From: Gammaproteobacteria bacterium UBA2675
GTDB taxonomy: Bacteria > Pseudomonadota > Gammaproteobacteria > Pseudomonadales > Pseudohongiellaceae
Assembly: GCA_002354805.1 (NCBI GenBank)
Contig: DEMH01000005.1
Location: forward strand, 1-64,000
Length of the DNA: 64,000 nt
Direction: 5' to 3'
Position 1 is the stretch's first letter, and each line of letters starts with the position of its first letter. This document shows, piece by piece, positions 6,656-12,118 of this stretch. A program made the translations under genes and the position numbers. The notes beneath the pieces were generated by a model. It did not search any database and was not told where the DNA came from. It saw only the letters and a list, made by a program, of their open reading frames with translations.

Positions 6656-7117
6656 TCAAAGAAACGACCCTCGTGATTGCAAGGGATTCGACGGATTTGC
6701 TGGAATCACCTTGAGATCATCGTTATAGAAACGTGCAACCAGCCAAGCGGAGAGAGGCTCAATAGGCTCATCAATCTCAGCTAGGTTCGTCTTAGTAAAG
6801 TATCTTGCCGCATCCATTTCGGGATCTTGAGGTTCCGGGTCGCCACTGATGTGCCTGCATAAATATATCAAACCTAGCCAGCCCGACCACGGTGCAGGTA
6901 ACTCTTGGACTCCAAGCAGGCCATCAACTTCTGCTATGATGCCAGCTTCCTCGGTTGTCTCTCGTATAGCCGCCGTCATTGGCGACTCCCCTCTATCAAG
7001 TCTCCCCCAAGGAATCGTCCATTGCCCTTCCAAGGAATGACCTTTTGCCTGGCGAGCCAACAGTATCTCATCACCGCGATAGACCACAGCACCCACACAT
7101 ACTATCGTTTCAGACAT
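6656..7117 (-). CDS. Nudix hydrolase
   Basis: A 153-residue Nudix protein. The Nudix box G-x5-E-x7-REUxEExGU is seen as GRLDRGE then RETTEEAGI at residues about 38-60. The opening TIVCVGAVVYRGDEILLARQ is the typical first strand pair. Nudix enzymes hydrolyse a nucleoside diphosphate linked to another group; the substrate here is not predictable. ATG 7115-7117 was preferred over upstream TTG and ATG codons, because the upstream eleven residues are coded by attC sequence. The catalytic glutamates are present, so it should be active. The gene forms a normal cassette whose stop is six bases before the attC core. Confidence 0.88.
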   Translation of the reverse strand: MSETIVCVGAVVYRGDEILLARQAKGHSLEGQWTIPWGRLDRGESPMTAAIRETTEEAGIIAEVDGLLGVQELPAPWSGWLGLIYLCRHISGDPEPQDPEMDAARYFTKTNLAEIDEPIEPLSAWLVARFYNDDLKVIPANPSNPLQSRGSFL

Positions 7118-7135
7118 TGCGCAGGTCCATGGTCG

Positions 7136-7216
7136 CCCTAACATCGCCAAAACAGACTGAGTGAAGCGAGGCTCTGCCCCAACTGTGCTGACTGGAATTG
7201 CTCGGCATTGTCAAAT
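7136..7216 (-). repeat. attC-like site, rightmost recognised
   Basis: On the minus strand it starts ATTTGAC (one mismatch to RYYYAAC) at 7210-7216 and ends GTTAGGG at 7136-7142, a perfect GTTRRR core. The inner arms are weak. It marks the right end of the recognisable array. Confidence 0.55.
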
Positions 7217-7558
7217 TGATGCGAGATCCAGGCGCGATCTTATTTCGGACTTAAGCAGGTACACACTGATAACTCTCTGGAGGCATGGCCATAACATCAC
7301 ATAACCCACACCTATAACAGCCCCAACAGTTGTAGGGCCAGGGGATCTCGACCCAAACATTTCGAACAGCGCAGCAATACAGAAGCCAGCTACAAAAGCT
7401 GTCACGACCAATACTCCGACATGGGCAAGACTCCATTTTAACCAAAAACTCAATCTACCTTTTTGCTTGCCAGCATCCTGTCGAGCTAAATCGATCAGTT
7501 TGTCCTGCTCAGACCTTTCTAGTTCAAGAAATTTAGAAATCAACTTCGGCACCTCCAT
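7211..7558 (-). CDS. small membrane protein, two transmembrane segments
   Basis: About 115 residues from ATG 7556-7558. The soluble N-terminal part MEVPKLISKFLELERSEQDK is helical. It is followed by two hydrophobic segments, HVGVLVVTAFVAGFCIAALF and TVGAVIGVGYVMLWPCLQ, and a short basic tail. An in-frame TTG at 7642 would add 28 residues with no better ribosome-binding site, so the start is uncertain. No family is recognised. The position beside the last attC suggests it is the last cassette of the array or the first gene outside it. Confidence 0.55.
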   Translation of the reverse strand: MEVPKLISKFLELERSEQDKLIDLARQDAGKQKGRLSFWLKWSLAHVGVLVVTAFVAGFCIAALFEMFGSRSPGPTTVGAVIGVGYVMLWPCLQRVISVYLLKSEIRSRLDLASI

Positions 7559-7668
7559 TCGCAGTGACCCATTCAGTTTTTTTAGTCTGTTTCTAAAAAA
7601 GTACAGCAAATTCGGCCCAGATCTGTCACCAGTACCAGTCAACTGGGGGCTGGCATTGTCGGGTTCTT

Positions 7669-8214
7669 TCAGGCATTAATCACCAACCTCGGCCATATAT
7701 CCAGCCACCGCTTTGAAGACATCCGTTTATGGAAATCCACTGGCTTGGGCCTTTTCGCATTGATGGTTACTGTAAGATCGAAGAGTGCGTCAAAGCCAAA
7801 TGGCGATACCAGTACGATGTCACCTGCACTGTTTAGTGTCGCGCCGACCGCCGTCTCCACTTCAACCCAGTAGCTCATGGCATCTGAAGTTGAGCTGTAG
7901 GGTCTGTCGTCGTTCCGCAGGTGCATCCTCGCCTGGTTCTTGACTGACCACGGCACATCCAACACGCTGCCAAGTTCCTGTTCACTTTCTTTCTCTTTAA
8001 TCTCTGTCGTGTCTGCGGGATCAAAGTAAATGAGATCAATGTCGTTTAATGCTGTGGCGTGCACATAGCCATGAAGTTTGTCCCAAACCAGATTGCGCAC
8101 AAACCCGGCGGCAAGACACCATTCAGGAAGGTCCATTCTCGCAGCAACGTCAAGCGCCTTCATCCGTTCGGAGTCGTTAGCTATCCAGTGTTTGATTCTG
8201 GCTATAGTGTCCAT
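7669..8214 (-). CDS. nucleotidyltransferase family protein (NTP_transf_6/COG3575-like)
   Basis: A 181-residue protein with the recognisable pattern LAAGFVRNLVWDKLHGY followed by LNDIDLIYFDP. The DIDxxYFD stretch would carry the metal-binding aspartates of a pol-beta-type nucleotidyltransferase fold. It continues with WSVKNQARMH and later TVTINAKRPKPVDFHKR, both typical of this group. Family members are widespread in bacteria but have no established substrate; transfer of a nucleotide to a small molecule or protein is inferred from the fold. The length is normal. No attC is seen on either side, so it may be chromosomal or an old cassette. The ATG at 8212-8214 starts directly on the first helix. 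Confidence 0.8.
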   Translation of the reverse strand: MDTIARIKHWIANDSERMKALDVAARMDLPEWCLAAGFVRNLVWDKLHGYVHATALNDIDLIYFDPADTTEIKEKESEQELGSVLDVPWSVKNQARMHLRNDDRPYSSTSDAMSYWVEVETAVGATLNSAGDIVLVSPFGFDALFDLTVTINAKRPKPVDFHKRMSSKRWLDIWPRLVINA

Positions 8215-8256
8215 TATTTGTTCGATCGCTTTTCTGTGAAGAAGCAGAGAGATTAG

Positions 8257-8343
8257 TTACGCAGCCCAGCGGCCAGACTTCCATCTGACTTGACGTTTCT
8301 CCAGAGAATCCAGCATACGTTGTTCAGTTTCGCTCAGCTCCAT
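8257..8343 (-). CDS. 28-residue ORF with strong ribosome-binding site
   Basis: ATG 8341-8343 is preceded by AGGAGGACAT, the strongest Shine-Dalgarno sequence in this part of the window, and opens a 28-codon frame, MELSETEQRMLDSLEKRQ then RWKSGRWAA, ending in TAA. It overlaps the end of the upstream membrane ORF by 20 nt. The pattern of an acidic helix followed by a basic WKSGRWAA stretch looks like the soluble N-terminus of a membrane protein cut off just before its first transmembrane helix. It may therefore be a truncated gene rather than a real peptide. Confidence 0.4.
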   Translation of the reverse strand: MELSETEQRMLDSLEKRQVRWKSGRWAA

Positions 8344-8548
8344 ATGTCCTCCTGATTTTTTTAATTTTGGAATGGACAGCCATATGCGGAACCACAATCA
8401 GAAATACTCCAAACAACGTAAAGGCATACAATTCTGCCGATCCCGGAGTCGGAAATGCCGCAAGTCTTAGCATTGTGACAAATGCTGTACCAGACAGTAG
8501 CGCAGTTGTTATTGACAGTAATCTGAGTTCCTTTAGCTGCTTATCCAT
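8324..8548 (-). CDS. small two-transmembrane protein
   Basis: 74 residues from ATG 8546-8548, which has GAGG five bases upstream. After MDKQLKELRLLS there are two hydrophobic spans (ITTALLSGTAFVTMLRLAAF and LYAFTLFGVFLIVVPHMAV) and a basic tail KIKKIRRTYG, as in small inner-membrane proteins with both termini inside. It overlaps the 28-residue ORF downstream, suggesting a coupled pair. No homology is recognised. The gene lies in a region with several decayed genes, so functional status is unclear. Confidence 0.5.
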   Translation of the reverse strand: MDKQLKELRLLSITTALLSGTAFVTMLRLAAFPTPGSAELYAFTLFGVFLIVVPHMAVHSKIKKIRRTYGAERN

Positions 8549-8576
8549 GGCTGCCTCATGCAATGTGATATTTGGC

Positions 8577-8915
8577 TCAATGATTCCGAGGCTTGCGGAT
8601 ATAGTTTATATCCCACTCCGCCTCATCCTGATACACTCCACGACCTTGATAGCCAGGTGTGATGTACAAGCGATCGAGCTTCAAGCAGTTCTGCCCCGGC
8701 TTCACTACCAGGAAGCCGACTCTCAGACCACCAGAGTTTATGAATCTTGTGTACTGGGGATCGAAGCCGGATGTGAATCTTTCTCTGGCTCATTCCGGAT
8801 CAAATCTCCCAATTCTGATGAGACTGTCGCGCATCGCTTCAGTTCGAATTCTTACAAGCTCATCGAGATGCTCAGGAAAAGTAGCTTCATGCTCCAGACT
8901 TAAAGTTGAGCTCAT
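8577..8915 (-). pseudogene. GNAT N-acetyltransferase, nonsense-mutated and truncated
   Basis: The frame from ATG 8913-8915 reads as a GNAT protein: FPEHLDELVRIRTEAMRDSL, then RIGRFDPE, a TGA at 8790-8792 (codon 42), then ARERFTSGF and later LKLDRLYITPGYQGRG, which is beta4 and the start of the acetyl-CoA pyrophosphate loop. The TGA replaces what is probably a CGA arginine (DPE-R-ARERF), a single C-to-T change. After GYQGRG the homology ends abruptly in a short unrelated tail ending at 8577, so the acetyl-CoA-binding helix is missing. Both lesions mean the gene is dead. Confidence 0.7.
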
Positions 8916-9052
8916 GCGGCTTTCAACCACCCCTTCTCGACCGCGTCTTCCAGCTTCTTTATCACCCAGGCATGAATCTCAGGCGCTTCATGCTCGATAA
9001 ATTTTTATGCTTTCAGAACCTGTTCCTTTGAAAATTTATTGTCCCACCAGGC
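8914..9052 (-). pseudogene. C-terminal gene fragment with an in-frame TAA
   Basis: One frame reads EAWWDNKFSKEQVLKA, a TAA at about 9011-9013, then KFIEHEAPEIHAWVIKKL, EDAVEKGWLKAA and a TGA that overlaps the ATG of the GNAT remnant (ATGA). The smooth amphipathic helical pattern on both sides of the TAA suggests one ancestral C-terminal domain. The 5' part is missing: the frame meets the 3' end of the GFA gene at 9054. The ATGA junction implies that this gene and the GNAT gene were once a coupled operon whose front part was removed by a deletion at the array-chromosome border. Confidence 0.5.
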
Positions 9053-9053
9053 C

Positions 9054-9470
9054 TCAGCTCACCCCAAACTTCTCAAACACCTCTTTCTGCGTTAGCCGGG
9101 GCGTGTCATTGGCAAAATCATAGTAGTCCGGCTTCTTATCAATAAATATCTGCTCATGCATGCTGAAGCTGCCGTTGTCCTTGAACAGGCCCGCCGGGAT
9201 GGCGTAGTTGTTGTGTTCCTTCATGCGGTAGTAAAGGTGGGTGCCGCAGGATTTACAGAAGGCGCGCTCGGCCCACTCGGAGGAGCTGTAGCTGCTGATG
9301 TTGTCGGCGCCGTTGATCTCGGGTTTGCCGGTTGGCATCAATGCGAGCAGTGGACCACCACCCCATTTGCGGCACATGCCACAGTGGCAGGCCTCGATGT
9401 GGCCTTCGGTGGGTACGGTCAGGGTGACGGCGCTGCACAGGCAGCTGCCGGATACGGTATGTGCGGTCAT
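9054..9470 (-). CDS. GFA-family (DUF636) zinc protein, chromosomal copy
   Basis: A 138-residue GFA/CENP-V family protein with the cysteine pattern CLCS near residue 10, CHCGMC near 29, and CKSCGTHLYYR near 72, and the ending FIDKKPDYYDFAN. It matches the cassette copy at 3297-3722 along its whole length, with the same spacing between motifs. The family is named after glutathione-dependent formaldehyde activation, but the reaction of this member is unknown. The gene is intact and uses chromosome-like GC-rich codons, unlike the damaged genes just to its right on the minus strand. It marks the first intact chromosomal gene after the array. Confidence 0.88.
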   Translation of the reverse strand: MTAHTVSGSCLCSAVTLTVPTEGHIEACHCGMCRKWGGGPLLALMPTGKPEINGADNISSYSSSEWAERAFCKSCGTHLYYRMKEHNNYAIPAGLFKDNGSFSMHEQIFIDKKPDYYDFANDTPRLTQKEVFEKFGVS

Positions 9471-9619
9471 GGCGGGTACTCCGTTATTCTGGTTTAAGTG
9501 GCGGATGACAAAAATCCAGGCACGCTACCGCCCTGCGGGTGCCCCGCAAGTTAAGGCCGGTTGTCTGGCCGGCTGATGGCGCTGGACGCCTGCAAGACGC
9601 AACAAAAGCCAGGCGTTGG

Positions 9620-9907
9620 CTACGACACGTAGCGTCGGCCGATCTCGGCGATCTCCACAGAATACGAGGCGTACCAGCGTTCACGGCCCAGCTGCTGGGC
9701 GGTGCGATGTTCGGGGTGGGCCTTCCAGGCCAGGATGTGGGCTTCGGAAGGCCAGTAGGAGAGAGCGATTTCAGTATCGCCTTCGTTGACCGCGGTGAAT
9801 TCCAGACAACCGAATTCGGTCAGGGCAAGTTCGCGCAGGCGGCTGGCCGTGGCTGAATACAGCTCATCGGCCTGTTTGACTTTGGCGCGAAAGATGACAA
9901 CAAACAC
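9620..9907 (-). CDS. antibiotic biosynthesis monooxygenase (ABM) domain protein
   Basis: A 95-residue single-domain protein of the ABM (PF03992) dimeric ferredoxin-like fold. The opening MFVVIFRAKVKQAD is the first strand, EFGCLEFTAVNEGDTEIALSYW the central hairpin, and EAHILAWKAHPEHRTAQQLG the family-typical helix with a conserved WKxHPxH. Small ABM proteins act as cofactor-free oxygenases, quinol monooxygenases or stress proteins; substrate unknown. The gene stands alone, with 136 bp to the GFA gene and 212 bp to the redoxin gene. No frameshift is seen. Confidence 0.85.
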   Translation of the reverse strand: MFVVIFRAKVKQADELYSATASRLRELALTEFGCLEFTAVNEGDTEIALSYWPSEAHILAWKAHPEHRTAQQLGRERWYASYSVEIAEIGRRYVS

Positions 9908-10119
9908 AACCCGTTCTCCCTGTTTGCGCCCGGTGTTGTGTCCGGGCGTGATTGTGCTTCCTGTTTAATGGAATCCCTGTGACTTTGCAATAACCCAAAA
10001 GGCTGAAACGTGACGAGTGGGGGCCATTTCACGTTTATTGCCATGTGCGATGGCAGGCTGATCACTGTGCTGGGGGCCAGGCAAACCTGAGTGGCGACCC
10101 GGCACGGTTCGAGATGTGT

Positions 10120-10683
10120 TTACAGCCCCCGTGCAGCCTCCAGCACATAGTCAAAATCGGGCCGGTTGCGGTAATCCTCCTCGGCGAACTTGGCCAGCAC
10201 GGCACCATCGGGGCTCAGCAGGAAAATACCCGGATAGGGGATACCGTAGGCACGGCTGCCGGGTTCGTATTCGGTGTTGAGAATGCCAAGTGCGGTGACG
10301 TGGGTAGTGTCTTCGTCGCGCAGCAGCGGGAAGTCAGTTTCGTAGTCAATCTCGGCGCCCTGCAATGTCTCCAGCGAGTCATAGGTCATGGTAGCGACGT
10401 TGAATCCCATCGATTCAAACTCGTCCGCCACATCCACCAGCTGCTGCAACTGCGCGATGCAGTACGGGCACCAGTCAAAGGAGCGGCTCAGGACCAGCAC
10501 CAGACCCTTGTCACCGCTGAGATCGCCCAGTGTACGAACCTCACCAGTCTGGTCCTGGGCGTTGATGGCCGGTATCTCGCTGCCCACCGGAAAATCGGGT
10601 GCCCAGATGAATTCCTGTGCCAGTGACACAGCGGTGAACAGCGTAATCGTAGTGCAGACGAGCGATTTGAGCAGACGGTTCAT
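10120..10683 (-). CDS. exported AhpC/TSA-type redoxin
   Basis: A 187-residue thioredoxin-fold protein. Residues 1-22 form a Sec signal peptide ending ...TAVSLA before QE, so it acts in the periplasm. The redox centre is SFDWCPYCIAQL at about residues 69-80, a CxxC pair at the position of the peroxiredoxin peroxidatic cysteine. SEIPAINAQDQTGEVRTLGD at the front and GIPYPGIFLLSPDGAVLAKF near the end are typical of the AhpC/TSA family. It may be a peroxidase or a thiol oxidoreductase; the WCPYC sequence leans toward a bacterioferritin-comigratory or thioredoxin-like reductant. The gene stands alone with its own upstream gap. Confidence 0.82.
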   Translation of the reverse strand: MNRLLKSLVCTTITLFTAVSLAQEFIWAPDFPVGSEIPAINAQDQTGEVRTLGDLSGDKGLVLVLSRSFDWCPYCIAQLQQLVDVADEFESMGFNVATMTYDSLETLQGAEIDYETDFPLLRDEDTTHVTALGILNTEYEPGSRAYGIPYPGIFLLSPDGAVLAKFAEEDYRNRPDFDYVLEAARGL

Positions 10684-10750
10684 ATTGCCTCCAGCGGCGC
10701 GTTATTCTTGGAAACCTGCTTGAATTAAAGACCCGATTAATAGCGATTAC

Positions 10751-11152
10751 TTACTTGCGATCCGAGGGATGATTGACGCCATCCATGATCGGCACCTCAC
10801 CCAGGTCACGCGGGTTGACGCCCTCCAGACAGCCGACGTTAAACCCGTATTCATTCGGGTCGGAGCGGCGTTGGTGATGCGTGTAAATGCCGCATTGTGA
10901 GCAAAAGTAGTGTCTGGCGACCTGGGTGTTGAACTGGTACAGGCTCAGCACGTCCTCGCCTTTGACAATACGAATGGCAGGCAGGCTGGTGGTACCCATG
11001 ATGGCGCCTCGGCGGCGACAGAAGGAACAGTCGCAGCGGCGCGGCGATACCACGCCGTCGGGCAGGTGCAGCTCAATCTCAACGGCACCGCAATGGCAGT
11101 TAAGCGTGTGATATTCCTGAATCGGGGTCGCCCCAATCTGCTTGATACTCAT
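10751..11152 (-). CDS. GFA-family (DUF636) protein, third copy
   Basis: A 133-residue GFA-type protein. The metal cysteines are in LNCHCGAVEIEL, RRCDCSFCRRRGAI and YFCSQCGIYTHHQR; the ending differs from the two other copies and lacks the FIDxKPxYY motif, so it belongs to another branch. The ATG 11150-11152 is placed nine bases after GGAG; ATG 11158 is only three bases away from it and less likely. The gene overlaps the 3' end of the upstream DUF2007 gene by about 53 nt, so the two are probably co-transcribed. Substrate unknown. Confidence 0.82.
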   Translation of the reverse strand: MSIKQIGATPIQEYHTLNCHCGAVEIELHLPDGVVSPRRCDCSFCRRRGAIMGTTSLPAIRIVKGEDVLSLYQFNTQVARHYFCSQCGIYTHHQRRSDPNEYGFNVGCLEGVNPRDLGEVPIMDGVNHPSDRK

Positions 11153-11390
11153 CAGCATCTTCTCCTTGTGTGAGGGCTTCCGCCTGGCTGTCATAATCGC
11201 GGATGACCGGTTGTGCCGCGTCAAAATCATCGTCCTGCACGTAGACGTCGGCAAAACCCTGCACTGCCAGGTCACCCACGGCCCCCTGCAGGTAATGCCC
11301 GCCCACGTGCGGCTCAATACCGTGCGAGCGCAACAGACCCGCCACGATGTGGGCTTCCATGATGTCGGCAGCACGGTAAATGATTTTCAT
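11100..11390 (-). CDS. DUF2007 domain protein
   Basis: A 96-residue cytoplasmic protein of the DUF2007 family, called a putative signal-transducing protein in databases. The family core is visible as IYRAADIMEAHIVAGLLRSH, then GIEPHVGGHYLQGAVGDLA and VYVQDDDFDAAQPVIRDY. Members resemble the PII-like ferredoxin fold, but the function is unproven. The C-terminal 25 residues (ADEYQADWGDPDSGISHA) are acidic and extend beyond the family. The end overlaps the start of the GFA gene, and the upstream LysE gene is five bases away, so a three-gene operon is likely. Confidence 0.8.
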   Translation of the reverse strand: MKIIYRAADIMEAHIVAGLLRSHGIEPHVGGHYLQGAVGDLAVQGFADVYVQDDDFDAAQPVIRDYDSQAEALTQGEDADEYQADWGDPDSGISHA

Positions 11391-11394
11391 GACC

Positions 11395-12036
11395 CTAGTA
11401 TCGCAGAAGCACCAGCACGGCCGCTACCACCAGCAGCAACGCCGCCAGGCGGTTCAGCCAGCGCGCCCAGTGCTGAAAGTGTGGATTGCCAGCCAGCAGC
11501 TGCCCTGCCCGCGCTACCAGCGCCGCATAGACGAGCTTGACACCACCCACGGTGACGACAGTAATTAGCATGATGACCAGCACGTCCAGCGCAGTGATGC
11601 GAGTCACATCTACAAAGGCCGGGAGAAATCCCAGATAGAACAGCACGGCTTTCTGATCGCCCAGCGTCAGTAGCAGACCACTGATGAAGCTGCCGCGCAG
11701 GGACATTGAGGGAGTTGAGTCGGGAGACAGGGTTGTTGACGAGGTAGTCGGGCTGCGCCAGAGGGTAAGTGCCATCCAGCACAGATAGGCGGCTGCCAGG
11801 TATTTCAGCCAGACGGTCCAGCCACCAGCCAGATCCATCAGCAGGGCGACACCAAACAGCGCAATCAGAATAAACAGCAGATCGCCGATGACCACACCGG
11901 CACTGACGGCGGCTCCGTGGTTGAAACCGCCGCTCAGTGCGCGTGATGTCACGGCCAGCACGCTGATGCTGGGCAAGGCAGCCAGCACCAGCATGGCGCT
12001 TATCAGGGCCAGCGCCCCGGCAAGATCCAGCGTCAC
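11395..12036 (-). CDS. LysE/RhtB-family amino-acid exporter
   Basis: A 213-residue inner-membrane protein with about six hydrophobic segments, typical of LysE/RhtB exporters of basic or neutral amino acids. The N-terminal ISAMLVLAALPSISVLAVTSRALSGG (with the conserved Pro-Ser in the first segment) and GAAVSAGVVIGDLLFILIALFG match the family. The later LLTLGDQKAVLFYLGFLPAFVD is the equivalent of the GxxNPKAxLFF motif, with DQ replacing NP. The central cytoplasmic loop is Ser/Thr-rich. The substrate is not predictable. It lies at the front of the DUF2007-GFA operon. Confidence 0.85.
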   Translation of the reverse strand: MTLDLAGALALISAMLVLAALPSISVLAVTSRALSGGFNHGAAVSAGVVIGDLLFILIALFGVALLMDLAGGWTVWLKYLAAAYLCWMALTLWRSPTTSSTTLSPDSTPSMSLRGSFISGLLLTLGDQKAVLFYLGFLPAFVDVTRITALDVLVIMLITVVTVGGVKLVYAALVARAGQLLAGNPHFQHWARWLNRLAALLLVVAAVLVLLRY

Positions 12037-12090
12037 AATATTCGGCCCCTGACTATGAAGTTGGGCCTAGTCTAACAGACTGCGTGCCGA

Positions 12091-12113
12091 TCGCCTGCGC
12101 TGGTTGCAGGCGA
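12091..12113 (-). terminator. hairpin after deaD
   Basis: TCGCCTGC and GCAGGCGA form a perfect 8-bp stem with a 7-base loop, six bases beyond the deaD stop codon. No T-run follows, so it may be a stabilising 3' hairpin rather than a classical terminator. Confidence 0.35.
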
Positions 12114-12118
12114 GTGGC

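Larger units (their letters stand above)
61..7216 (-). mobile_element. integron gene-cassette array (CALIN-like, no integrase in window)
   Basis: Short genes are separated by imperfect inverted repeats of about 57-120 bp. Their ends match the attC core sites: RYYYAAC at one end and GTTRRRY at the other, typically CATAAC or CTAAC followed by GCCC on one side and TTGTTA followed by G or GG on the other. Nearly every leftward gene has its stop codon inside the first bases of its attC, which is how cassette ORFs usually end. Cassettes read leftward, so a standard attI and integrase would sit on the right, near 7.2-9 kb, but no tyrosine recombinase is found there. The cargo is mostly unknown proteins and is visibly more AT-rich than the chromosome to the right. 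The array probably continues past the left edge. Array identity is seen in the sequence; absence of an integrase is only shown for this window. Confidence 0.85.

Noticed and set aside
7211..9052. Possible integron integrase or attI at the right end of the array
   Set aside because: Looked for tyrosine-recombinase motifs on both strands; only membrane ORFs, a nucleotidyltransferase and dead GNAT remnants are present.
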